Notes: generated by a model from the sequence alone, not told the origin. DNA of 19,059 nt from Dehalococcoidales bacterium (GCA_016926695.1 JAFGOB010000048.1:1-19059); one strand, 5' to 3'. Numbered from the stretch's first letter, positions 7,615 through 15,259 are shown. Made by a program: numbers and translations.

Positions 7615-8351
7615 AAGACAATCTATTCGACCGTACACACATGGAAGGCATACCACAGTTCGCAGTCCGGGTCTTCACTGACCTTACAGGCCCACCGCCG
7701 TTAAATGCGCTTAATGCCATCGCCATGATTTATATGTCCGGTTTTAATGAGCCGCCCTGGGATATTTATGACTGGAATTTTACTCCTGAGAGGGTAGTGG
7801 TGGAGGTTGCAAAACTGGTCTCAACGGTCTTAAGCTCGGGTGGGGCTTTAATATCTCTAATGCACCAGGAAAAGCCGGCGGGATTCAGTATTGTTTCCAG
7901 CCTGGACGTTTTCAGCCGCAGACCTGAAAAAACAGCCAAACCCGGTGAATTGCCTGTTAATTACCATGATCCCGGGGAGTATTTCAGGACGCTGTCACAC
8001 TTGCTTCGCATACCCCCGGATAAGTTCAACACCATTGGATATATAGCGGACATCGTTATTGATCCTGTACACCGCGGACAGGGTTTGAGCAAATTATTAT
8101 TGTCATCCAGTTTAAAGTACCTGAAAGACGGGGTGAAAACCTGCGCGCTGGCCTGGACGGTTAATCCTGTTATGGCCGGCGCCCTGTCACGTACGGGCTT
8201 CGCGCTGGTTAATGGAATAGGGGATAAAGGCGAGGGAATAGATTTCACTTTATACAAAGGAACATGGCATCCTGTGCTGGTCCTGCCCGCCGAACATAAA
8301 AATAACCGGACGGAAAGCGTTGTCGCCCGGCATTTTCTGATGCTATTTTGA
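7611..8351 (+). CDS. GNAT-family N-acetyltransferase
   Basis: A 246-residue protein whose C-terminal half carries the acetyl-CoA-binding motif A: IADIVIDPVHRGQGLSKLLL (145-164), with the RGQGLS pyrophosphate loop. It is followed by a helix, then VNPVMAGALSRTGF as motif B. The first ~140 residues form a divergent GNAT N-terminus with an insert. GNAT enzymes acetylate amines on small molecules or proteins. The TTG start at 7611 overlaps the nitrilase stop and has GGAG 5 bases upstream. A later ATG at 7641 lacks a ribosome site. Third gene of the operon; the substrate is unknown, but an amine released by the upstream hydrolase is a reasonable guess. Confidence 0.8.
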   Translation: MKDNLFDRTHMEGIPQFAVRVFTDLTGPPPLNALNAIAMIYMSGFNEPPWDIYDWNFTPERVVVEVAKLVSTVLSSGGALISLMHQEKPAGFSIVSSLDVFSRRPEKTAKPGELPVNYHDPGEYFRTLSHLLRIPPDKFNTIGYIADIVIDPVHRGQGLSKLLLSSSLKYLKDGVKTCALAWTVNPVMAGALSRTGFALVNGIGDKGEGIDFTLYKGTWHPVLVLPAEHKNNRTESVVARHFLMLF

Positions 8352-8386
8352 CAATATTACTCCTGAAAATCGGTAATTGAATTAGT

Positions 8387-9205
8387 TCACCCGCCGATGG
8401 GCTTATATGCCACAGCCTTGAACCAGGTGTAAAAAAAGGTCCCCTCCCTGGTTTTCGCCGCCAGGCCTATATCGTCGATTCCCTTTTCCCAGGTCTTTTC
8501 ATCTATCAGTTTGAGCTCAAGCGCCTGATTCCGGGAAGCCTGAAGCATGGGTATCAAGATCTTGTGGGCGCCGTCGCTCTTCAATTCGGACAGGTTGTCG
8601 TCGCCGTAAATCCAGCGCGGTGTTACGTTTTGTACCTGAAAACCCGCACCGGACAGCAGCGGAAAAAGTTTGCGGCCGATCAGGGGATCATGGCCGAGCC
8701 CTTTTTGCAGTGTAATCAGGCATTGCCAGACCTTTTTCGATTCGGTGGTTTCCGGATGCCAGAAAAAGGATCCGTGGTCTCCCTCAATAACCGTTATCGA
8801 GCCGCCCGGCTTGAGGACTGTTCTCAATCTGACCAGCGCTTTCAGGGGATCGTCCAGGTGTTCAAGCACAAAACAGACGAAAACGTGATCAAAGCTGTCT
8901 CCGGTGAAGGTCATTTCCATGATATCCGATTTCATGAATTTTACGTTTTTTATACCAAGACTATTGATCAGGTCTTGAGCTTCCTGTAAAGATTTTTCCG
9001 AGGTATCTATCGAGGTGATTTCAGCCTGCGGGCTTCTCCCGGCCAGTATGGCTGTCTGCGCACCTACTCCGCACCCTGCCTCCAGTACCAGGCTTCCAGC
9101 CGCATAGCCGGTATCTCCATGCAGGAGATCTTCGATAACAAGTGATTGCTCGCGTAATCTTTGCGATTCACGAGGCGAATAGCCGTGTACGTATTTTTTG
9201 TTCAT
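8387..9205 (-). CDS. Class I SAM-dependent methyltransferase
   Basis: A 272-residue methyltransferase. Motif I is LVLEAGCGVGAQT (39-51), motif II is ITSIDTSEKSL, then FMKSDIMEM, and motif IV/V is FDHVFVCFVLEHLDDP followed by LKPGGSITVIEGDHG. This is the UbiE/Methyltransf_11 type. The C-terminal 100 residues (LFPLLSGAGFQVQNVTPRWIYGDD) are a substrate lid. Methylation target unknown; small-molecule O- or C-methylation is usual for the type. The start at 9205 has only a weak AAGG-like site. It ends 35 bases from the convergent GNAT gene. The ferredoxin gene lies 126 bases upstream in the same direction, with a hairpin between them, so co-transcription is uncertain. Confidence 0.88.
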   Translation of the reverse strand: MNKKYVHGYSPRESQRLREQSLVIEDLLHGDTGYAAGSLVLEAGCGVGAQTAILAGRSPQAEITSIDTSEKSLQEAQDLINSLGIKNVKFMKSDIMEMTFTGDSFDHVFVCFVLEHLDDPLKALVRLRTVLKPGGSITVIEGDHGSFFWHPETTESKKVWQCLITLQKGLGHDPLIGRKLFPLLSGAGFQVQNVTPRWIYGDDNLSELKSDGAHKILIPMLQASRNQALELKLIDEKTWEKGIDDIGLAAKTREGTFFYTWFKAVAYKPIGG

Positions 9206-9250
9206 GCGTTCAATGTTACCTTAAAATATTGAAAAATTCATAAACACCCG

Positions 9251-9276
9251 CTGGCCGCTGACGTTACAGCGGTCAG
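9251..9276 (-). terminator. Hairpin after the ferredoxin gene (terminator or attenuator)
   Basis: CTGGCCGCTG (9251-9260), loop ACGTTA, CAGCGGTCAG (9267-9276): a 10-bp stem with one G-T wobble. On the minus strand it is followed some 13 bases later by ATTTTT, so the T-run is displaced. It lies between the ferredoxin stop and the methyltransferase start. Confidence 0.4.
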
Positions 9277-9331
9277 TCGATGCCTTCCTTCAAATAATCA
9301 TAACGTATCGTGGATAAACCGCATGCCGTCT

Positions 9332-9541
9332 TCAGGCTTTGACAATAGCTTTAGCAGGACACCACCATTCGTAGGACACGCAGACCCCGCATTCAGTGCA
9401 TTTATCAGGGTCTATTCTGGTTTTATACAGCTTCAGCCCGTCAAAATCGGTAATCTCTTCGTCGACAACAATGGCTCCTTCCGGGCATTCATCGATGCAG
9501 ATGCCGCACTTGAGACACTTATCCGTTATTTTATAAGCCAT
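9332..9541 (-). CDS. 2[4Fe-4S] ferredoxin with a widened second motif
   Basis: A 69-residue ferredoxin, a soluble one-electron carrier. Cluster 1 ligands are C9-x2-C12-x2-C15-x3-C19-P. The second set is C48-x2-C51-x2-C54-x6-C61-P, with VSYEWW in place of the usual three residues before the last cysteine. The central region DFDGLKLYKTRIDPDKC links the two. I start at the ATG at 9541, which has AGGAG 6 bases upstream; a longer frame to 9568 would cover this site. It lies 45 bases downstream of the cupin gene 9587-10165 and the two should share a transcript. It may pass electrons to or from the flavoprotein at 10325 or the Mo enzyme, but no partner can be proved. Confidence 0.9.
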   Translation of the reverse strand: MAYKITDKCLKCGICIDECPEGAIVVDEEITDFDGLKLYKTRIDPDKCTECGVCVSYEWWCPAKAIVKA

Positions 9542-9586
9542 TTTATGCTCCTTTTCAATCTTAATCAAACCTTTATCCGGTCCCGT

Positions 9587-10165
9587 TTAGCGGGAATATC
9601 CCTCATTTGGCCACATTTTGTCCCAGGGTGTGGCTTCTCTCAAGTCTCTGGGTAACAACTGCCGGAAGGATTTTTCCGTGTGTACGGGTCCCTGGTTAAC
9701 CTCGATGAATATCCAGGGCCGGGTTGTTTTCAATGGCTTCCACGGAGAGTGAATGAAATTGGGCGGAATCCAGATCACGGTAGATTTGGTAAACACGTGT
9801 TTTTCCATCTCCGGCCCCATGTACATCTGTACCTCTGCGCCCAGGTCCATGGGGTCTTCCGGGTTTGTTCCGATGTGAAACAGGAGCTCGGCATATTTAT
9901 GAATATGCGGAGGATGGCCGGCCATTTCATGTTTGGATACAATATCCGGAAGCTCACCGTATTTATCCTTCCACTGGTCTCCTTTGCGGGTAACCCCGCT
10001 GTACAAACCCTCTTTCTCATCGAAAGGATACATCCAGTGTACCAGATAAAAGTAGGCTCCCTTCGCCACGGCATCATCGACGCGGGAGATTACCGGCCTT
10101 AGCTCGGTCTCAATTTTGGGTGTTGTTATGCCATACTGTATAAAGTATTTATCGTATTTTCCCAC
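9587..10165 (-). CDS. Cupin-like protein, family member 1 (192 aa)
   Basis: A single-domain cupin. Motif 1 is H87-x-H89-x3-E93-x5-G99 and motif 2 is PPNFIH with H139, giving the usual three-His/one-Glu metal site (Fe, Mn, Ni or Zn). DPMDLGAE (around 104-111) and the KHVFTKS segment are shared with the two cupins at 14194-15184, so these three are paralogues. This copy differs by a longer C-terminal tail (PVHTEKSFRQLLPRDL to the end) and an N-terminal tyrosine-rich part. Metal cupins include dioxygenases, isomerases and binding proteins, and no reaction can be assigned. Start is GTG at 10165 with AGGAG 8 bases upstream. The ferredoxin follows 45 bases later; promoter at 10256-10285. Confidence 0.75.
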   Translation of the reverse strand: MGKYDKYFIQYGITTPKIETELRPVISRVDDAVAKGAYFYLVHWMYPFDEKEGLYSGVTRKGDQWKDKYGELPDIVSKHEMAGHPPHIHKYAELLFHIGTNPEDPMDLGAEVQMYMGPEMEKHVFTKSTVIWIPPNFIHSPWKPLKTTRPWIFIEVNQGPVHTEKSFRQLLPRDLREATPWDKMWPNEGYSR

Positions 10166-10255
10166 CTTTTTTGCTCCTTTTTCATTTATTTTTTAGCACT
10201 GACGTTAATGCAATGATTAATGTTATTATAAATAATGACAATATGAGAGAAATTT

Positions 10256-10285
10256 ATTATAGTCCCATCGCAATTGATCTTTCAA
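10256..10285 (-). promoter_or_regulatory. Promoter of the cupin-ferredoxin operon
   Basis: Minus strand: TTGAAA (10280-10285), 18-base spacer, perfect TATAAT (10256-10261), giving a leader of about 85 bases before the GTG at 10165. A second ATTATA (TATAAT on the minus strand) lies at 10225-10230 without a good -35. Confidence 0.6.
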
Positions 10286-10324
10286 GACACATTCGCATCC
10301 GGCTCAATGCAAGTCCTGCCGGTA

Positions 10325-11767
10325 TTATGATGAGGCTAAATAGGCTGCGGCATTTTCACCGGCTATTCTTCCGGAATTGATGGCAAAACCAAAGGCGCTG
10401 GCGCTCAATTCGCTGCAATAGATTTCAGACTCCCATCCGCTGGTTACGACTCCTGCGGCATAGAGGCCCGGTATAGCCAGATTGTTCCGGTCCGTCACCC
10501 GCATTTTATCATCGATCCTGATCCCACCGATCGTATCCAGGTGAACGGCTAAATCTCTAACGGCATAGAAAGGCGGGGTGCTCAACGGCAGCAGAAACCG
10601 GCGTTCCTTGATAAAATCGGCATCGTACCCTTGCCGGCAGGACTCGTTATAGCGGGCAACGGTCTTTTTTAGTGTGTCACTGCCGGCGCCGATCCAGGAA
10701 GCAATATCCTCCCACCTGTCAGCCACTTTAGCAATGCCCTTTCTAACTCCGTCCCGAAACCCTTTTTCCAGGGTATCACGGATTATCGACGCCGGGCCCC
10801 CGGGACTATGGGGTGTCAGGCTGCTGATGTTTTCTTCAAAATAGCGGCGCACGGAGCTGTCTGCCAGCGTAAAACAGGCCATGCCAGGTTGATTCATGAT
10901 CGGGTTTACGCTTTCAAAAATATGGTACCCCGTGGATTCGTCGGTAAAGCGTTCACCTCTCCGGTTGACCCATACCGTCACCGGGTTCCGTTCCAGTGCC
11001 AGCAGCGGCCACTGGTGAATATGAAACCGGGGTCCTTCCTTGATCATAGTGGCGCTGTCTTCTATGGCCGCACCGGCCTCTTCCGCCAGAAATATTCCAT
11101 CCCCGTTTAACGGCACTCCGCTGAGCACCAGCCCGTCTTTAAGGTGGGGAAAATAGCGGCGCATCAGCTCTTTGTTTCCGGAGAAACCGCCGGTGGCTAT
11201 TATAATGCTCCGGCATGAAATAGCGTCTATTTTTCCATCGGCCTTATACTCGATCCCGGCAACTGCCCCGTCATCTCCGCGGACTATTTTTTGCGCTGCT
11301 GTCCTGCAAAGGATTCGCACACCCTGTTTATTGCACTCGTTTCGCAGCAGGCGGACCAGGGCAGCCCCGAATCCCCGGGGATTGTGCTGGACCGGCGGCA
11401 TCTGACCGGGATAAAAAGTAATCAGGTCAAATTCAAGACCCTTGTCCTCCAGCCAGCGGACCGTCTCTCCTGACTTGTTGATGAAGGCCCGCAGGACGTC
11501 CGGACGTACGTTTGACCAGTGGGCCCAGTCCATCGCTCTTTTATAAAGCCGGTCACGGTCGGAGGGAATTCCAAGTCGCTCCTGCACGGGACTCTCACAG
11601 GCAAATATCCCACCGGCTATGGCCGAATTGCCTCCCGGCGCCGTATTTTTTTCAATCACCAGGATATCGTGCAGCCCTTTTTCCGAGGCTTCTACCGCCG
11701 CTGCCAGTCCCGCTCCTCCCCCGCCTATGATTACGAGCTGACTCTCTTCCTTTTTCTTTCCTGCCAT
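10325..11767 (-). CDS. FAD-dependent oxidoreductase, fumarate reductase flavoprotein-like
   Basis: A 480-residue FAD_binding_2 protein. The Rossmann motif is LVIIGGGGAGLAAAVEA (G15-G20), followed by EKNTAPGGNSAIAGG, the ATGGF loop (around 190) and the C-terminal NLAIPGLYAAG with a GRIAG helix. Family members reduce double bonds (fumarate, urocanate, 3-ketosteroids, enoates) or oxidise substrates. Where fumarate reductases have the HGANRLGGNAL segment, this protein has SEIYCSELSASAFGFA, so the classic dicarboxylate-binding arginine is not conserved and fumarate is an unlikely substrate. There is no heme or FMN domain, so an outside electron donor is needed. The ferredoxin gene is 0.8 kb downstream on the same strand. 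The start at 11767 has GAAGGTGA directly before it. Family sure, substrate unknown. Confidence 0.88.
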   Translation of the reverse strand: MAGKKKEESQLVIIGGGGAGLAAAVEASEKGLHDILVIEKNTAPGGNSAIAGGIFACESPVQERLGIPSDRDRLYKRAMDWAHWSNVRPDVLRAFINKSGETVRWLEDKGLEFDLITFYPGQMPPVQHNPRGFGAALVRLLRNECNKQGVRILCRTAAQKIVRGDDGAVAGIEYKADGKIDAISCRSIIIATGGFSGNKELMRRYFPHLKDGLVLSGVPLNGDGIFLAEEAGAAIEDSATMIKEGPRFHIHQWPLLALERNPVTVWVNRRGERFTDESTGYHIFESVNPIMNQPGMACFTLADSSVRRYFEENISSLTPHSPGGPASIIRDTLEKGFRDGVRKGIAKVADRWEDIASWIGAGSDTLKKTVARYNESCRQGYDADFIKERRFLLPLSTPPFYAVRDLAVHLDTIGGIRIDDKMRVTDRNNLAIPGLYAAGVVTSGWESEIYCSELSASAFGFAINSGRIAGENAAAYLASS

Positions 11768-12103
11768 TCACCTTCCCCTCTGACTAAAAGCTGTTCTCGC
11801 CATTTTAAACAATTACTAATAGAGTATAACATCCTGCGACAAAATAAAAGACTCAGGGTAAATATTATTCTTAATGAATAGTTTCTTATATTACTTTGCA
11901 ACATTTATTTATAAATATTACGAAGCCTGGTTAAGCCTCAGAAGAGCAAGCCCCGGTCACCTTTTCTAATTGCGGAGTCTGCAGGCAAACCAGGCAGAGT
12001 TATACGATACTCCAAATAATAACTTGATTATCAGTACCATCCTCAATACAATCCGCTTTTGATGCAAGGCGGACTCCGTCCCCTTAAGGAATATCACAGA
12101 CTT
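11768..12103. other. Gap upstream of the flavoprotein; promoter only
   Basis: It holds the likely extended -10 element listed below and AT-rich sequence. The plus-strand frames that cross it run on into genes on the other strand and look like shadows. No hairpin terminator with a T-run was found after the MBL gene. Confidence 0.5.
11823..11831 (-). promoter_or_regulatory. Extended -10 promoter of the flavoprotein gene
   Basis: Minus-strand TGTTATACT (TG-n-TATACT) lies about 55 bases before the ATG at 11767. No clear -35. Confidence 0.4.
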
Positions 12104-13033
12104 CTATTCCCGGGGCGGGTCGCCGTCGAATCCGCCGGAAGGATTGAGAAAAATCTTTCCCGGTTGGCCCGGCAGCGGTGTAAGCCAGTCGGGACTGCTG
12201 TGCGGAAACAGCAGTCTGGCCTGCCAGTGGATGGCAAAGTCCTCGCCCTTTACATCCGGATAAAGCCTGTTCATGGCCTCCACCATCTCCAGTCCGGTCC
12301 TGGCTGTGTTGTACACCTCTTCGTAGTTGTCCAGGTATCTGAGCGACCAGTCTATACACTCCGCATAGGACAGCGAACCTTTCTCCTGGACGTCTTCTAT
12401 AAGACGTACCCTCTCGCTATCGCAGTGACCGGGAATTATAATGCGGGCATCGAACTCCCTCAGCCGGGCGATAGAGGCGCGCCATTTGACCCGCCGTGCC
12501 ACATTGCTCTCTATCGGCCATATATGGCAGTTGTGAAAGGCCACGTCGGTAGCGCAGGCCACTTTGATCGACGGTATCCATACCACGGAATTGTTAATGC
12601 TGTCACCCTCCCAATCGTCGGATACCAGTATCTCTTCACCTTCAAGAATAAGGCGGGGTTCGTTTAAGGGCGTGGGGATAGTGGTCTGAGGGGGTATATC
12701 ATCGGGACCGAAGCGATCGATCGCCCACAATGCGGTTTTGTCACTGGAGGTAGCCACGATATCTTTAACTACGCTGGGCAGTGCCACGATCCTGGCCTTC
12801 GGGAAAGCATGCTTCAGTACCTGAAGCCCGAAATGGTGGTCGGGATGGAAGTGGGAGACGTAAATATGGGTGAGATTCTTGCGCATGTTGATCATATCGG
12901 CAACCATGCGGTGCGTATCACTGAGGAGCTGGGATGCATCGACCAGGATCGCATCTCTTTCACCGTATATCAATGTAGAGTTGCTGTTGAAACCCAGATA
13001 GCTGTGAAGAAAGACCCTGAACCTTAAAGACAT
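12104..13033 (-). CDS. Metallo-beta-lactamase-fold hydrolase
   Basis: A 309-residue MBL-fold protein. The metal signature is VSHFHPDHHFG (H61, H63, D65, H66). The bridging aspartate is D163 (VACATDVAFH) and the last histidine is H203 (IIIPGHCDSE). The histidine normally found in a GHTPGS-like turn before VVWIP is absent; the matching region reads DWEGDSINNSVVWIP, so the first metal site may be altered, as in some quorum-quenching-type relatives. The family hydrolyses thioesters, lactones, phosphoesters and sulfate esters. The final 70 residues (SLRYLDNYEEVYNTARTGL) are a helical addition. AGGA lies some 9 bases before the ATG. Own promoter at 13129-13157. Substrate unknown. Confidence 0.85.
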   Translation of the reverse strand: MSLRFRVFLHSYLGFNSNSTLIYGERDAILVDASQLLSDTHRMVADMINMRKNLTHIYVSHFHPDHHFGLQVLKHAFPKARIVALPSVVKDIVATSSDKTALWAIDRFGPDDIPPQTTIPTPLNEPRLILEGEEILVSDDWEGDSINNSVVWIPSIKVACATDVAFHNCHIWPIESNVARRVKWRASIARLREFDARIIIPGHCDSERVRLIEDVQEKGSLSYAECIDWSLRYLDNYEEVYNTARTGLEMVEAMNRLYPDVKGEDFAIHWQARLLFPHSSPDWLTPLPGQPGKIFLNPSGGFDGDPPRE

Positions 13034-13128
13034 ATCTGCTCATCCTTTCCTGTGAATGGGCGTCACAGGGCGCTCCGTCGTTTCCCGGCGTCATAACCGC
13101 CGCCGTCATAGCACTTGAATTGATAAGT

Positions 13129-13157
13129 ATCTTAGTGGAAAAGGGCCCCTGAGTCAA
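13129..13157 (-). promoter_or_regulatory. Sigma-70 promoter of the MBL gene
   Basis: Minus strand: TTGACT (13152-13157), 17-base spacer, TAAGAT (13129-13134), the same hexamers and spacing as the MNT/HEPN promoter at 17526-17554. The leader is about 90 bases. Confidence 0.6.
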
Positions 13158-13202
13158 CACCTCCGCAAATTCATGTCAATGGCTTTGACCATCTTTCGCC
13201 GC

Positions 13203-13829
13203 TCATTTCCTCAATAACGACCAGTGCTTGAAGTCCGTTTGCGGGGTCACAAACTCCCGGATCACTTTAAAGCCGTGGTGCTCGTAGAAGCCGAGGTTCT
13301 TTTCCTTGTTCGTCGTCAGGTAGCAGGGCATCTTGTTTTCATCAACAAGCTTCAGTCCTTCCCTCAACAGTCTGCCGCCAAGGCCTTCCCCCTGGTGTGC
13401 CGGATCAACGCCCAGTATCTGAAGGTACCAGTGCGGAAAAGGGGCGTCCTGATGATGGATTTCATTTAAATGCCTCCCGATATACATCATCTTTCTTAAG
13501 GACCGGTAGCCGATGCCGAAACCGTGGAAGATGGCGCCGGACGCCAGCATCCGCCAAAATGTCATTTCCACGAAATCAGGACGAGACCAGACGGCAATCC
13601 CCTCCACGCCGGGCGAGGTGGTATGGACCAGGCCGTAACGCCTGCCATATAGCAGCGGTGATGGGAAGCTGGCGGTTGCCAGCCGGGCTCGTTCTTCGCT
13701 GTCCGGAAACCAGTAGAGGAAGAGCGGGTCGTCGAAAAAGGCGCGTGCCAGCATCTCCGAGGCCTGCTTTATTTTTTGTTTCTCCAGTGTGATGATTTCA
13801 CCGGCTGCCGGCGGATGGTCTGTCATCAT
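13203..13829 (-). CDS. GNAT-family N-acetyltransferase (second)
   Basis: A 208-residue GNAT. Motif A is LQILGVDPAHQGEGLGGRLL, with the QGEGLG acetyl-CoA loop in the centre. Motif B is NLGFYEHHGFKVIREF near the C-terminus. The start MLARAFFDDPLFLYWFPD is typical of the common GNAT group with a DP-x2-x-W/F-x-P N-terminus. GGAGGGACC precedes the first of two adjacent ATGs; either ATG could be used. It shows no close similarity to the GNAT at 7611-8351 beyond the fold. It is separated from the MBL gene by 170 bases and that gene's own promoter, so it is probably a single-gene unit. Acceptor substrate unknown. Confidence 0.88.
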   Translation of the reverse strand: MMTDHPPAAGEIITLEKQKIKQASEMLARAFFDDPLFLYWFPDSEERARLATASFPSPLLYGRRYGLVHTTSPGVEGIAVWSRPDFVEMTFWRMLASGAIFHGFGIGYRSLRKMMYIGRHLNEIHHQDAPFPHWYLQILGVDPAHQGEGLGGRLLREGLKLVDENKMPCYLTTNKEKNLGFYEHHGFKVIREFVTPQTDFKHWSLLRK

Positions 13830-13949
13830 GGTCCCTCCTCTGCTGTGTCTTAATATTTTAACGCATCAGTGTATTTGATCATGCTCAAAACTATTATATA
13901 CTATCGACTCTGCATGAATATATACCTGTATCCAGCCTTCTCTCCATCT

Positions 13950-13970
13950 CCTCTCCCTCGACGGGAGAGG
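13950..13970. repeat. CCTCTCCC/GGGAGAGG hairpin
   Basis: CCTCTCCC (13950-13957), loop TCGAC, GGGAGAGG (13963-13970), followed by GTCAGGGTGAGGGTG. A similar GTCGAGGGAGAGGGATTTTTCC stretch occurs at 17464-17485, so this looks like part of a dispersed repeat family. Confidence 0.5.
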
Positions 13971-14016
13971 GTCAGGGTGAGGGTGTAAGAAAAATCTGGC
14001 CCGCCCCCGTACTTCT

Positions 14017-14058
14017 CTTTCGTAAAGGGAGAATACAAGAGGGATTTTTTCTCTCTCC
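14017..14058 (+). repeat. 42-base dispersed repeat, copy 1
   Basis: From CTTTCGTAAAGGGAGAATAC to CTCTCTCC. It matches 18728-18769 with three mismatches and no gap, in the same orientation. Its head CCTTTCGTAAAGG-type hairpin also appears alone at 17151-17163. Confidence 0.75.
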
Positions 14059-14078
14059 GCGTACACAAATCTGAGCCC

Positions 14079-14119
14079 TTGACAATGTACTTCAACCAGA
14101 ATAAACTGTCTCCACAGTT
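14079..14119 (+). promoter_or_regulatory. Promoter of the tandem cupin pair with an inverted repeat
   Basis: TTGACA (14079-14084), 17-base spacer, TAAACT (14102-14107). The inverted repeat AACTGT-CTCC-ACAGTT (14104-14119) overlaps the -10 and the likely start point, a position fit for an operator. Another TATACT lies at 14129-14134 without a good -35. Confidence 0.5.
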
Positions 14120-14193
14120 CAAGAATTGTATACTACAACCATGGCGCTTTAATATGGAAACTTCCGGTAAATATACTGAAAGGAGGTACCTGA

Positions 14194-14712
14194 ATGGCTT
14201 CGAAGTATGGCAAGTATATCACTACGGAGTTGAAGAGGAATGTCGTCATGCCCGGCTATAAGGGTCCGCAGGTAATCCGGCAGGGCTATGCCGACGGCTA
14301 TCGTTTGGGGCTTGAGCATGTCATCTGGATGGATAACGAGGTCCTCCCCGGCGCTTTTTACGGCGAGTACACCTGGCAGTGGCCCTCCGATATGAAAGAC
14401 CAGCGGCCCGGCTCGCGCACGCCCATGCCTCAACTGGTCACACCGGAGCTGGTCAGGAGCGGGAAAGTACCCGGCATCGCTCCCCACTCCCATCCTTTTA
14501 TCGAGATTTTCAGCTACTTCGGCACCAACGTCAACGACCCCTCAGACCTCGGCGGAGAGATAGAGTTCTGGCTGGAGAACGAGAAATTCGTTTTCACCAG
14601 GAGCTTCATGGTCTACATTCCCGCCGGCATGGAGCACTGCCCCCTGGTCTTTCGCCGCATGGATGCCCCTATGTTCCACATGACCCTGGGTTCCGGCGAT
14701 AAATATATCTAG
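14194..14712 (+). CDS. Cupin-like protein, family member 2 (172 aa)
   Basis: A single-domain cupin with motif 1 H98-x-H100-x3-E104-x5-G110 and motif 2 PAGMEH (H148), so the metal site is complete. Between them lies DPSDLGGEIEF, the signature shared with the proteins at 9587 and 14759. It also shares MDNEVLPGA (46-54) and the ending GSGDKY with the next gene (VDNEVIPGA, GRAPKY), showing that the two arose by duplication. An insert of about 20 residues (DMKDQRPGSRTPMPQ) sits before motif 1. Start ATG has a strong AGGAGG (14181-14186) 7 bases upstream. It is the first gene of a two-gene operon. Catalytic or binding role unknown; an Fe- or Mn-dependent enzyme is plausible. Confidence 0.75.
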   Translation: MASKYGKYITTELKRNVVMPGYKGPQVIRQGYADGYRLGLEHVIWMDNEVLPGAFYGEYTWQWPSDMKDQRPGSRTPMPQLVTPELVRSGKVPGIAPHSHPFIEIFSYFGTNVNDPSDLGGEIEFWLENEKFVFTRSFMVYIPAGMEHCPLVFRRMDAPMFHMTLGSGDKYI

Positions 14713-14758
14713 CCGGGGAAATAATATCCATAATTCAATAGTTTAAGAGGTAATAGAA

Positions 14759-15184
14759 ATGGGGAAAAACGCTAAATACGTTGTCGATAAGGCCAGGGAA
14801 AATCCGCTGTATCCGCCCTTTGAGACTATGAACGACCCTCAAATCGTCAAGCCGGTGATCACCGTTGACAATGAAGTCATCCCAGGCGCCCAGGTATTCG
14901 CTGATACCAGGTGGATTCTGCCCGGTGCGGAGGGAGAGATCAAGCTCTGCGATTCCCATACCCATCAATTCGGGGAGATGCTGGGCTTCTACGGCTACAA
15001 CTACGATAATATCCAGGACCTCGGCGCGGAGATTGAAATAACTATCGATAATGAAAAGAATATCCTGGACCGGAGTTTCGCCGCCTATGTTCCTCCTGGC
15101 GTACAGCACGGTCCTATCATCGTCAGGAATGTCCGTCATCCAATCTTCTGGGTCTCCTCCGGCCGTGCTCCCAAATATGAATAG
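14759..15184 (+). CDS. Cupin-like protein, family member 3 (141 aa)
   Basis: The shortest of the three paralogues. Motif 1 is H67-x-H69-x3-E73-x5-G79 and motif 2 is PPGVQH (H117), with IQDLGAEIEI between. The H-E-H spacings (E to last H, 44 residues) equal those of the preceding gene, so both should bind a metal in the same way. It lies 46 bases after that gene with GAGG 8 bases before its ATG, and the two proteins may form a heteromer; this is inference. It ends convergently with the dehydrogenase gene 75 bases away. No clear terminator is present between them. Confidence 0.75.
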   Translation: MGKNAKYVVDKARENPLYPPFETMNDPQIVKPVITVDNEVIPGAQVFADTRWILPGAEGEIKLCDSHTHQFGEMLGFYGYNYDNIQDLGAEIEITIDNEKNILDRSFAAYVPPGVQHGPIIVRNVRHPIFWVSSGRAPKYE

Positions 15185-15259
15185 CCGGACTTAAAACGTT
15201 AATCGCCTTGATTGACAATATGAATCCTCGCTTTTTGAATCTGTATCAATAGCATTGAT

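Larger units (their letters stand above)
13830..14193. other. Divergent gap between GNAT and cupin pair
   Basis: 364 bases between divergent genes. It contains a TATAAT on the minus strand near 13897 for the GNAT gene (no good -35), two dispersed-repeat blocks and the cupin promoter, listed separately. No gene seen. Confidence 0.5.

Noticed and set aside
12059..12667. 202-residue plus-strand frame over the MBL gene
   Set aside because: The opposite strand has a complete HxHxDH protein with promoter and ribosome site; this frame has none of these.
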